Assembly (NCBI GenBank): GCA_964244725.1 | Contig: CAXTJQ010000015.1 | Location: 36,682 to 100,681 of the forward strand | Direction: 5' to 3' | DNA: 64,000 nt | Source: Kumtagia sp964244725 | GTDB lineage: Bacteria > Pseudomonadota > Alphaproteobacteria > Rhizobiales > Rhizobiaceae | Shown: positions 42,545 to 50,678 of the stretch, one piece after another | Layout: the number at the start of each line of letters is the position of its first letter | How positions within the stretch are numbered: the first letter of the stretch is position 1 | The notes under the pieces: generated by a model | Database searches by the model: none | The model's input: only the letters and a program-made list of their open reading frames with translations | Told to the model about the DNA's origin: nothing | Program-made: the position numbers and the translations under genes

Positions 42545-44011
42545 ATGCCGTTGATCACCGTGCTCGCCCTTGTGCTGGTCATCGGCGCCGCCGGGTTCTT
42601 TGTCGGTCGCCGCAAGGCTTCCGCCCAGATGGGCGGCGCGACCAAGCAGCATTCGCGCTCGCACTACCATGGCTGGTGGGCCTTCCTGCTCGCGGTGCTG
42701 CCGGCCGTCATCGTTCTCGCGGTGTGGACGATCGGATCGTCGTTCACCGTCGCGGGGCAGATCGAAACGCAGTTGCCGGCACAGAAGGACGACGGCCCGA
42801 TCGCAAGCCGCTCCCTGGAACTCGGCCTCGTCCGCAGCCTCGCGAACGGCCTGCGTCGGCTGAGTTCCGACGAACTCGCAGTCTTGCCGGCCACCTTCGC
42901 CGAAATCCAGCCGATCCTGATCGCCAAGGGCGTGGCGCTCGCCACCGATACCCAGGACTACATGATCCCGATCGCGGTCGACGCCAACGCGACCGCCAGC
43001 AAGCTCGCCTGGGGCGGCGGCATCCTGACGCTTCTTCTTTCGCTGGCCGGGGCCGCCTACGGCATCCGCCAGGTCGCGCCGCGCGCTCGCGCCCGCAACA
43101 ACGTCGAGCGCATCGTGCGCTGGGCGCTGCTCGGCTCGTCGATGATCGCTATCCTGACCACGATCGGCATCGTGCTTTCGATGCTGTTTGAATCGCTGAA
43201 CTTCTTCCGCGCCGTCTCGCCGCTCAGCTTCTTCTTCGGCACGGTCTGGGATCCTCGCTTCGCCGCGGCCGGCTCGGGCGGATCGGAGGGTCAGTTCGGC
43301 CTGATCCCGTTGCTCGCCGGCACGCTCTACATCGCGTTCGTGGCGCTGCTGGTGGCGGTTCCGGTCGGGCTGATGTCGGCGGTCTACATGTCCGAATATG
43401 CCTCGCGCGGCGTCCGCTCGGTGGTCAAGCCGGCGCTGGAACTGCTCGCCGGCATTCCGACCATCGTCTACGGCATCTTCGCGGTGGTCTCGCTCGGGCC
43501 GTTCCTGCGCGATCTCAGCGCGGCGCTGACCGGCGGCCATCCGTTCATCCAGGGCCAGAGCATCCTGACGGCCGGGCTGGTCATGGGCATCATGCTGATC
43601 CCGGTCGTGTCCTCGCTTTCGGACGACATCATCACGGCGGTGCCGCGCGCCATGCGCGACGGATCGCTCGGCCTCGGCGCGACGCGATCCGAAACGATCA
43701 AGCGCGTGATCCTGCCGGCGGCGCTGCCTGGCATCGTCGGCGCCATCCTGCTCACCGCCTCTCGCGCCATCGGCGAGACGATGATCGTGGTGCTCGCCGC
43801 CGGCGTCGCGGCCAACCTCACGGCCAACCCGTTCGAGGCGATGACGACGATCACCGTCAAGATCGTCAACCAGCTGACGGGCGACCTCGAGTTCAACTCG
43901 CCGCAGACGCTGGTCGCCTTCGCGCTCGGACTTACGCTGTTCTTCGTGACGCTGATCATGAACATCGGCGCGCTCTACATCGTGCGCAAATACCGGGAGC
44001 AGTACGAATGA
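42545..44011 (+). CDS. pstC: Phosphate ABC transporter permease PstC (long form)
   Basis: This 488-residue inner-membrane permease is the long PstC variant. It has an N-terminal extension of about 190 residues with two extra membrane helices and a large periplasmic segment (about 62-155), then the core permease with FGLIPLLAGTLYIAFVALLVAVPVG and the EAA-type loop (DGSLGLGATRSETIKRVILP). ATG 42545 follows a GAGGG site; a TTG two codons earlier is also in frame. The stop overlaps the pstA start by 4 bases. Confidence 0.95.
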   Translation: MPLITVLALVLVIGAAGFFVGRRKASAQMGGATKQHSRSHYHGWWAFLLAVLPAVIVLAVWTIGSSFTVAGQIETQLPAQKDDGPIASRSLELGLVRSLANGLRRLSSDELAVLPATFAEIQPILIAKGVALATDTQDYMIPIAVDANATASKLAWGGGILTLLLSLAGAAYGIRQVAPRARARNNVERIVRWALLGSSMIAILTTIGIVLSMLFESLNFFRAVSPLSFFFGTVWDPRFAAAGSGGSEGQFGLIPLLAGTLYIAFVALLVAVPVGLMSAVYMSEYASRGVRSVVKPALELLAGIPTIVYGIFAVVSLGPFLRDLSAALTGGHPFIQGQSILTAGLVMGIMLIPVVSSLSDDIITAVPRAMRDGSLGLGATRSETIKRVILPAALPGIVGAILLTASRAIGETMIVVLAAGVAANLTANPFEAMTTITVKIVNQLTGDLEFNSPQTLVAFALGLTLFFVTLIMNIGALYIVRKYREQYE

Positions 44012-45321
44012 CCGATATCTCCATCGGCTCGGTCGGCGCGGCGGTTCGCCCGCGCAGGGACATCGGCCTCAAGGGCCGCTATGCCGCCGAACGCCGCTTC
44101 CGCGCCTACGGCGTCGTGGCGATCTCGGTCGGCATCCTGTTCCTGGCGATCATGCTGTTCTCGATCATCTCCAAGGGCTACACGGCCTTCTGGCAGACCT
44201 CGGTCAGCCTGCCGATCTCGTTCGACGAGAAGGTCATCGATCCCGGCAACAAGCGGGCAAGCGATCCGAGCGTGCTGATGAAGGCGAATTATCCGGCGCT
44301 GGCCGTCAACGCGCTGGCCGCCAAACTCGGAATCGACAGGGCCGACAAGCCGAAGATGGCCGCGCTCAAGGGCTTCCTGTCGGACGGCATCCGCGTCCAG
44401 CTGCGCGCAATGGTGCAGGCCGACCCATCACTCGTCGGCGCGACGCGCGATGTCTGGGTTCTGGCCGCCGCCAACGTCGACTCGGTGTTCAAGGGACAGG
44501 TCGACACCACGGTCGAGGAGGCGAACCGCAAGGTCTCGGACCAACAGGTCGCCTGGATCGACCAGCTTCGCGGCGACGGGACCATGGCCGAGAAGTTCAA
44601 CACCGGCCTGTTCAGCTACGGCGCGTCGAGCCGTCCGGAAACGTCGGGCATGGGCGTGGCGATCATCGGTTCGTTCTACATGATGGTGATCGTGCTGCTG
44701 CTCGCGCTGCCGATCGGCGTCGCGGCCTCGATCTACCTGCAGGAATTCGCGCCGAAGAACCGTTTGACCGATGTCATCGAGGTCAACATCAACAATCTGG
44801 CGGCCGTGCCGTCGATCGTTTTCGGCCTGTTGGGCCTTGCCGTGTTCATCAATTTCTTCGGATTGCCGCGTTCGGCGGCCTTCGTCGGCGGCCTGGTGCT
44901 GACGCTGATGACGCTGCCGACGATCATCATCGCGACACGCGCGGCGCTCGCCGCCGTGCCGCCGTCGATCCGCTCGGCCGCGCTCGGGCTCGGCGCCTCG
45001 AAAATGCAGATGGTGTTCCACCACGTGCTGCCGCTGGCGACGCCCGGCATCCTGACCGGCACGATCATCGGCCTGGCGCGCGCGCTCGGCGAGACCGCGC
45101 CGCTGCTGCTGATCGGCATGGTGGCCTTCGTCGCCGACTATCCGACGACCCCGCTCGATCCGGCGACGGCCCTGCCAGTCCAGATCTACATGTGGGCGAA
45201 CGAAGCCGAGCGGGCCTTCGTCGAGCGCGTGTCCGGCGCCATCATCATCCTGCTGGTCTTCCTCATGGCCATGAACATCACCGCGATCGTGCTGCGCCGC
45301 CGTTTCGAGCGGCGCTGGTAG
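44008..45321 (+). CDS. pstA: Phosphate ABC transporter permease PstA (long form)
   Basis: This 437-residue permease has an N-terminal region with one membrane helix (about 33-55) and a periplasmic domain (about 56-205, DUF3333-like), followed by the permease core (SGMGVAIIGSFYMMVIVLLLALPIG and the EAA-type loop SAALGLGASKMQMVFHHVLP). The long form is typical of alphaproteobacteria. It starts inside the pstC stop codon and pairs with PstC to form the phosphate channel. Confidence 0.95.
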   Translation: MTDISIGSVGAAVRPRRDIGLKGRYAAERRFRAYGVVAISVGILFLAIMLFSIISKGYTAFWQTSVSLPISFDEKVIDPGNKRASDPSVLMKANYPALAVNALAAKLGIDRADKPKMAALKGFLSDGIRVQLRAMVQADPSLVGATRDVWVLAAANVDSVFKGQVDTTVEEANRKVSDQQVAWIDQLRGDGTMAEKFNTGLFSYGASSRPETSGMGVAIIGSFYMMVIVLLLALPIGVAASIYLQEFAPKNRLTDVIEVNINNLAAVPSIVFGLLGLAVFINFFGLPRSAAFVGGLVLTLMTLPTIIIATRAALAAVPPSIRSAALGLGASKMQMVFHHVLPLATPGILTGTIIGLARALGETAPLLLIGMVAFVADYPTTPLDPATALPVQIYMWANEAERAFVERVSGAIIILLVFLMAMNITAIVLRRRFERRW

Positions 45322-45337
45322 AAGAGGGGCATCGACC

Positions 45338-46159
45338 ATGAACATCATGACCGACAAGGCAATCGAACAGGCAGTGAGGGGCACGATGGCGACGCCCAAC
45401 GAGACGATGAAGATGCGCGGCGAGAAGGTCGATGTCTTCTACGGCGAGAAGCAGGCGCTTTTTCAAGTCGATCTCGACGTGCGCAAGAACCAGGTCACGG
45501 CCCTGATCGGACCTTCGGGCTGCGGCAAGTCGACCTTCCTGCGCTGCCTCAACCGCATGAACGATACGATCGACTCGGCCCGGGTCGGCGGCAAGATCAC
45601 GCTCGACAACGAAGACATTTACGACAAGAACATCGACGTGGTCGAGTTGCGCGCCCGCGTCGGCATGGTGTTCCAGAAGCCGAACCCGTTCCCCAAGTCG
45701 ATCTACGAGAACGTCGCCTATGGCCCGCGCATCCACGGCCTGGCCAGGAGCAAGGCGGATTTCGACAGGATCGTGGAATCCAGCCTGCAGAAGGCGGCGA
45801 TCTGGAACGAGGTCAAGGATCGCCTGCAGGAACCGGGCACCGGCCTGTCGGGCGGCCAGCAGCAGCGCCTGTGCATCGCGCGCGCCATCGCCGTGTCGCC
45901 CGAGGTGATCCTGATGGACGAGCCCTGCTCGGCGCTCGACCCGATCGCCACCGCCAAGGTCGAGGAACTGATCGACGAACTGCGCGCCAACTACACGATC
46001 GTCATCGTGACGCATTCGATGCAGCAGGCGGCGCGCGTCTCGCAGCGCACGGCGATGTTCCACCTCGGCTATCTCGTGGAAGAAGGCGCGACGGAGAAGA
46101 TGTTCACCAGCCCCGACGAGAAGCGGACGCAGGACTACATCACCGGCCGATTCGGCTAG
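45338..46159 (+). CDS. pstB: Phosphate ABC transporter ATP-binding protein PstB
   Basis: This 273-residue ATPase powers phosphate uptake. It has Walker A GPSGCGKST (about 60-68), the Q-loop in VFQKPNPFPKSIYENV, signature LSGGQQQRLCIARA, and Walker B ILMDEPCSALDP. These match the PstB-specific pattern. Start ATG 45338 follows pstA by 16 bases. A 136-bp palindromic element separates it from phoU. Confidence 0.97.
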   Translation: MNIMTDKAIEQAVRGTMATPNETMKMRGEKVDVFYGEKQALFQVDLDVRKNQVTALIGPSGCGKSTFLRCLNRMNDTIDSARVGGKITLDNEDIYDKNIDVVELRARVGMVFQKPNPFPKSIYENVAYGPRIHGLARSKADFDRIVESSLQKAAIWNEVKDRLQEPGTGLSGGQQQRLCIARAIAVSPEVILMDEPCSALDPIATAKVEELIDELRANYTIVIVTHSMQQAARVSQRTAMFHLGYLVEEGATEKMFTSPDEKRTQDYITGRFG

Positions 46160-46161
46160 GA

Positions 46162-46297
46162 GTTCGCCCCAAATGCGCGATAGCGGCGTGCAAATCGCGA
46201 GGTCTGCGCTTCCGGTGCTCACGTACCTGAACGTACGCTCCGCTCCGGTTCTCGACCTCACCATTTTCGGCGCGCTCTCCCCCATTTGGAATCGAAC
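46162..46297. repeat. 136-bp imperfect palindromic intergenic element (RIME-like)
   Basis: The whole element is symmetric about position 46229.5: GTTCG (46162-46166) with CGAAC (46293-46297), CCAAATG (46169-46175) with CATTTGG (46283-46289), a GAGGTC-type arm with GACCTC, and the core CGTAC (46222-46226) with GTACG (46233-46237). Such long intergenic palindromes resemble the RIME-type mosaic elements of rhizobia, which is inference from shape only. It lies in the pstB-phoU gap, and no second copy was noticed in the window. It would fold strongly in the mRNA. Confidence 0.75.
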
Positions 46298-46349
46298 TCC
46301 GGGGCGCGCCGGCGTGTAGCACTCGGACTTAATTTTGTGGAGATTGTTG

Positions 46350-47057
46350 ATGGGCGAGCACACGGTCACTTCCTTCGATGAGGAACTCGAGCATATCGAC
46401 CGCCTGATCCTGACCATGTCGGGTCTTGCCGGGTCGATGGTCAGCGCCTCCATCGCGGCCCTGCTGGACTCGGATCAGGCAGCGGCGCAGCGCGTCATTT
46501 CCGACGACGCGATCATGGACGCGCGCCAGCGCGAGATCGACGACCGTTCGATCACGCTGATCGGCAAGCGCCAGCCGATGGCGCAGGATTTGCGCGCCGT
46601 GCTCGGCGCCATCCGCATGGCCGGCGACCTGGAGCGGATCGGCGACCTCGCCAAGAACGTCGCCAAGCGCGTCGGGGCCGTTGGCCAGAGCACGACGCCG
46701 CGCGATCTCTCGCAAGGCATCGACGACATGGCCGAGATCGTGCTCGCCCAGATCGGCGGCGTCACCGATGCGTATGTGGCCCGCGACGCGCCGCTGCTGC
46801 AGACGCTGCGCGAGGACGACGAGAAGGTCGACCGCAAGTACACGTCGGTGTTCCGCGAATTGCTGACGTATATGATGGAGGATCCCCGCAACATCACGCC
46901 CTGCACGCACCTGCTGTTCTGCGCCAAGAACCTCGAGCGCATCGGCGACCACGTCACGAACATCGCGGAGAATGCCTACTATGTGATCACCGGTTCGCAA
47001 CTGTCTCCGAATCGTCCGAAGCTCGACGAGATGGCGCTCGCGCTGCCGGCGCAGTGA
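46350..47057 (+). CDS. phoU: Phosphate signalling protein PhoU
   Basis: This 235-residue protein consists of two PhoU three-helix domains (about 15-105 and 115-215), each with a metal-binding-type segment such as AGDLERIGDLAKNVAKR and CAKNLERIGDHVTNIAENA. PhoU links the Pst transporter to the PhoR/PhoB pathway as a negative regulator. ATG 46350 follows a GTGGAG site. The phoB gene begins 20 bases after its stop. Confidence 0.96.
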   Translation: MGEHTVTSFDEELEHIDRLILTMSGLAGSMVSASIAALLDSDQAAAQRVISDDAIMDARQREIDDRSITLIGKRQPMAQDLRAVLGAIRMAGDLERIGDLAKNVAKRVGAVGQSTTPRDLSQGIDDMAEIVLAQIGGVTDAYVARDAPLLQTLREDDEKVDRKYTSVFRELLTYMMEDPRNITPCTHLLFCAKNLERIGDHVTNIAENAYYVITGSQLSPNRPKLDEMALALPAQ

Positions 47058-47077
47058 CGAATGTTCGAGGCAATGCG

Positions 47078-47767
47078 ATGATCGCACCCAAGATCATGGT
47101 GGTCGAGGACGAGGAGCCGCTCGGCATCCTGTTGCGCTACAACCTCGAAGCCGAAGGCTACCAGGTCGAGGTCGTGGCGCGCGGCGACGAAGCCGAGATC
47201 CGGCTGCAGGAAAACGTGCCCGACCTGCTCGTGCTCGACTGGATGCTGCCCGCCGTTTCCGGCATCGAACTCTGCCGCCGCCTACGGATGCGGGAGGAAA
47301 CCTCGCGGCTGCCGATCATCATGCTGACCGCCCGCGGCGAGGAGACCGACCGTGTCCGGGGCCTTGCCACCGGCGCCGACGACTATCTGGTCAAGCCGTT
47401 CTCGACGCCGGAATTCGTCGCGCGCGTCAAGGCGCTGCTGCGCCGGGCCAAGCCCGAGGTGCTGACCTCGGTGCTCAAGGTCGGCGACATCGTGCTCGAC
47501 CGCGAGGCTCATCGCGTCTACCGCAAGAAAAGCGAAGTCCGGCTCGGCCCGACAGAGTTCCGGCTGCTCGAATTCATGATGCGCCATCCCGGCCGCGTCT
47601 TCAGCCGGGGGCAATTGCTGGACAACGTCTGGGGCGAGACGATCTACATCGACGAGCGCACCGTCGACGTGCATGTCGGCCGGCTGCGCAAGGCGGTCAA
47701 CACCGGCCGCATGCCCGACGTCATTCGCACGGTGCGCGGCGCGGGCTATTCGATGAGCGAGGAATGA
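47078..47767 (+). CDS. phoB: Phosphate regulon response regulator PhoB
   Basis: This 229-residue regulator has an N-terminal receiver domain with the acidic pocket (VVEDEEP), phospho-acceptor D54 in LLVLDWMLP and Lys in LVKPF, and a C-terminal OmpR-type winged helix (LGPTEFRLLEFMM, ERTVDVHVGRLRKAV). PhoB binds Pho boxes such as 41342-41359. The sensor kinase phoR is not in this window. ATG 47078 is used; the frame is open 8 codons upstream. Confidence 0.96.
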   Translation: MIAPKIMVVEDEEPLGILLRYNLEAEGYQVEVVARGDEAEIRLQENVPDLLVLDWMLPAVSGIELCRRLRMREETSRLPIIMLTARGEETDRVRGLATGADDYLVKPFSTPEFVARVKALLRRAKPEVLTSVLKVGDIVLDREAHRVYRKKSEVRLGPTEFRLLEFMMRHPGRVFSRGQLLDNVWGETIYIDERTVDVHVGRLRKAVNTGRMPDVIRTVRGAGYSMSEE

Positions 47768-47843
47768 CCTGCGGATGGCGTGTTAAGATCTCGTTAACCT
47801 TGCGCGTTTACGGTTTGGCAACTCGAACCGTCGCAAGGCCGCC

Positions 47844-48062
47844 ATGCAGACGCTTTCCAAGGACGCCAACATTGCCCAGCTCAACATGGCGATGGACGCG
47901 CAGGACGACCAGAAGATCAAGCTCATCGACCGCCAGGTGATCCACGATTCGGTCGCCCACCTCATGAGCCACGGCTTCGACATCGACGAAGTGCAACGCT
48001 GTCTGGTGCGCTACTTCTATGTCGACCTCGACCTGCTGCACGAGGCGCTGACGACGCATTGA
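47844..48062 (+). CDS. Small conserved-looking protein of unknown function after phoB
   Basis: This 72-residue soluble protein (MQTLSKDANIAQLNMAMDAQ, ending FYVDLDLLHEALTTH) has no recognised family and no signal. It lies 76 bases after phoB, with ATG 47844. It might be part of the phosphate regulon or independent. It is rich in helix-forming and acidic residues. Confidence 0.7.
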   Translation: MQTLSKDANIAQLNMAMDAQDDQKIKLIDRQVIHDSVAHLMSHGFDIDEVQRCLVRYFYVDLDLLHEALTTH

Positions 48063-48197
48063 CCTTGCCGGGCCTTCCAGTCGCGGCATACGAGTTCGCT
48101 TTCACACGAACCGAACTTCGCAGGCGAAAAGCACTTCGATAGGCGCTAAGGTTCCTTACCAAGCCGCCCCGCCGATCCACGCGTCCATCCAGCATCA

Positions 48198-49442
48198 ATG
48201 TCAACGCAAGCCGTCTCGACATCCGCCGAGCGCTATGCCGCATTCCGGCATCGGCCGTTCCTTCTCTATTGGGCCTCCCGGTTCCTGGCGACCTTCGCGG
48301 CGCAGATCGTGTCGGTCGCGGTCGGCTGGCAGATCTACGATCTGACGCGCGACCCGTTCGACCTCGGGCTGGTCGGCATCGTGCAGTTCGCGCCCGCTTT
48401 CCTTCTGGTGCTGGTGACCGGGGTCGCCGCCGACCGGTTCGGCCGGCGCTTCATCATGGCGCTCGCCATTCTCGGCGAAGCCGGCTGCGCGGCGGCGCTG
48501 CTGGGGCTGTCGCTGCGCGGACTGACCTCGGCCGCGCCGATCTTCGGGGTGCTCGCCTGTTTCGGCGTCGCGCGCGCCTTCTTCGGGCCAGCCGCCGCGT
48601 CGCTGGTCGCCAACCTCGTGCCACCCGAGGATTTCGGCAATGCGGTGGCGTGGAATTCGTCCGCCTGGCAGACCGCGACCATCGTCGGCCCGGTCGCGGG
48701 CGGCTTGATCTACGGGCTTTCGGCGGACGCCGCCTATGCGACCGCCGCCATGCTGATGCTGGCGAGCAGCCTGCTGATCTTCGCGCTGCCCAAGCCGCCG
48801 CGGGCGGCGAGCACGGTGGAGCGGCCGTCGCTCGACACGCTCTTTGCCGGCTTCCGCTATATCTGGCGCGAGAAGGTCGTGCTCGGCGCGGTGTCGCTCG
48901 ACCTGTTCGCGGTGCTGCTGTCGGGAGCGACCGCGCTGCTGCCGGTCTATGCGCGCGACATCTTGGAACTTGGACCGTGGGGCTTGGGCCTGCTGCGCGC
49001 CGCGCCCGGCATCGGCGCGATAGCGGTCGCGATTTTCCTGGCGGGACACCCGCTGCGCAACCATGCCGGGGTCATCCTGCTCGGCTTCGTAGCGCTGTAT
49101 GGCGCCGCCACCATCGTCTTCGGCGTCTCGACCGTCCCATGGCTGTCGATCCTTGCCTTGGCGATGCTGGGCGCGACCGACATGGTCAGCGTCTACGTCC
49201 GTGAAACGCTGATCCAGTTGTGGACGCCCGACGAGGTGCGTGGGCGCGTCAACGCGGTCAACATGGTGTTCGTCGGCGCGTCGAACGAGCTCGGCGAGTT
49301 CCGCGCCGGCATGATGGCGTCGGCGATCGGGGTCGTGCCGGCGGTGGTGGCGGGCGGAGCGGGCGCGATCGGCGTCGCCGTGCTATGGGCGTGGCTGTTC
49401 CCGCGCATGCGCCAGGTTCGCCAGCTCGCCGGGCGCGAGTAG
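48198..49442 (+). CDS. MFS transporter (EntS/MFS_3-like exporter)
   Basis: This 414-residue membrane protein has about 12 hydrophobic segments and the MFS_3 pattern (RHRPFLLYWASRFLATFAAQIVS at the start, DRFGRRF in loop 2-3, FGPAAASLVANLVPPEDFGNAVAWNS). This group includes the enterobactin exporter and other small-molecule exporters; the substrate here is unknown. Its last 60 bases overlap the end of the convergent amidotransferase gene. Confidence 0.88.
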   Translation: MSTQAVSTSAERYAAFRHRPFLLYWASRFLATFAAQIVSVAVGWQIYDLTRDPFDLGLVGIVQFAPAFLLVLVTGVAADRFGRRFIMALAILGEAGCAAALLGLSLRGLTSAAPIFGVLACFGVARAFFGPAAASLVANLVPPEDFGNAVAWNSSAWQTATIVGPVAGGLIYGLSADAAYATAAMLMLASSLLIFALPKPPRAASTVERPSLDTLFAGFRYIWREKVVLGAVSLDLFAVLLSGATALLPVYARDILELGPWGLGLLRAAPGIGAIAVAIFLAGHPLRNHAGVILLGFVALYGAATIVFGVSTVPWLSILALAMLGATDMVSVYVRETLIQLWTPDEVRGRVNAVNMVFVGASNELGEFRAGMMASAIGVVPAVVAGGAGAIGVAVLWAWLFPRMRQVRQLAGRE

Positions 49443-50171
49443 GCCGGATTTTCGGCGAGGCGGCTCGGCTACGAGCCGGCCGAAGACGGTGGCGAGGAAA
49501 TCCACCAGCCATTGTTTCAGGTGCATGTCCCAGATCAGCCGGCCGCCGAGATGGTCGCGGCCGGGCTGGGCGCCGGGAAGGGTGAAGCGGCTCGCGCCGC
49601 CGACGACCCAGCGCTGCATCATCACGCGCGTCAGTTCGGCGTGGAACTGGATGCCCCACGCGTTCTCGCCGTAGCGGAACGCCTGGTTGGGGTAGTGCTC
49701 CGCCGTCGCCAGCAGCGTCGCGCCGTCTGGCAGCGAAAATCCCTCGCGGTGAAACTGGTAGACCATCTCGGGCCAGCGCATGAGGCTCCTGCCGTCCTCC
49801 GTGGCTTTCAGCGGATACCAGCCGATCTCGACCAGCCCATCGTCGTGCCCGCGCACGCTGCCGCCGAGATGGTTGACCAGCATCTGGGCGCCGAGGCAGA
49901 TGCCGAGGAACGGCCGGTTCTCCTCCAGGGGGACCGAGAGCCAATCGGTTTCGCGCCTGACGAATTCGTCGCTGTCGTTGGCGCTCATCGGACCGCCGAA
50001 AATCACCGCGCCGGCATGTTCGTCCAGCGTATCGGGCAACGGGTCGCCGAGCGGCGGACGGCGAATGTCGAGGTCGAAGCCGGCGTCGGCCAGGAGTTGT
50101 CCGACCCGGCCCGGGCTCGAACGCTCCTGATGGAGCACGATGAGAATCTTCGGCCGGGTCAGCTTTGGCAT
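49383..50171 (-). CDS. Class I glutamine amidotransferase-like protein
   Basis: This 262-residue protein has the amidotransferase core: GGPMSANDSDEF, the nucleophile C92 in LGICLGAQ, and the later catalytic His in GIQFHAEL. It resembles the free-standing GMP-synthase-like amidotransferases (GuaA_N family). No synthetase partner is next to it; the substrate is unknown. The C-terminal end overlaps the MFS gene by 60 bases on the other strand. Confidence 0.87.
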   Translation of the reverse strand: MPKLTRPKILIVLHQERSSPGRVGQLLADAGFDLDIRRPPLGDPLPDTLDEHAGAVIFGGPMSANDSDEFVRRETDWLSVPLEENRPFLGICLGAQMLVNHLGGSVRGHDDGLVEIGWYPLKATEDGRSLMRWPEMVYQFHREGFSLPDGATLLATAEHYPNQAFRYGENAWGIQFHAELTRVMMQRWVVGGASRFTLPGAQPGRDHLGGRLIWDMHLKQWLVDFLATVFGRLVAEPPRRKSGLLAPGELANLAHAREQPRP

Positions 50172-50188
50172 TTCAGGATCAGGACCCG

Positions 50189-50674
50189 CTATTCGTCGGT
50201 TGCAACGCCCTTGGCTCCCGGAACTCTCCCAGCGGCCTCCTTGCGGGCCAGCACACGTTCGCGGCGGTCGACGCCGATCAATTCGGCGATCCGCCAGAGC
50301 GTATTGTCTTCAAGCTCGTGCAAGACGCCATCGGCATAGACGACGTCCCACATCAGGTGAATGAAGGCGATTCGTTCGCCTTCGTCGAGGTGGCGATTGA
50401 GGACGCTGGTGAAGGCGTAGAGATCGACGGACTCATGCTCGGCGGCTTCGCCATCCCGGAGGAGTTCATCGAGCTGCCGGCCCGAGATATGATAGTGTTC
50501 GCCAAGCAACTGCCTGATGCGCTCCCATTCGCCATCCTGGCGGACTCCGTCGGCGTCCATGACATGATGCATGAGGGCGGCCGCCGCGACTCGCGGATCG
50601 TCGAGCGAGACGGCGCCGGCCGCGCCGCCGGGCAGTGGCAGGTCCTTGAAGAACGAGATGACGCGCTCGAACAT
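50189..50674 (-). CDS. TerB-like protein
   Basis: This 161-residue protein has the TerB-type helical domain: PRVAAAALMHHVMDADGVRQDGEWERI near residues 27-53, and ERIAFIHLMWDVVYADGVLHELEDN near 100-124, with conserved acidic residues that may bind a metal. Function is unclear; the family includes tellurite-resistance-associated proteins. It is 4 bases from the HemY gene, so it is likely part of that operon. Confidence 0.85.
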   Translation of the reverse strand: MFERVISFFKDLPLPGGAAGAVSLDDPRVAAAALMHHVMDADGVRQDGEWERIRQLLGEHYHISGRQLDELLRDGEAAEHESVDLYAFTSVLNRHLDEGERIAFIHLMWDVVYADGVLHELEDNTLWRIAELIGVDRRERVLARKEAAGRVPGAKGVATDE

Positions 50675-50678
50675 GGGC

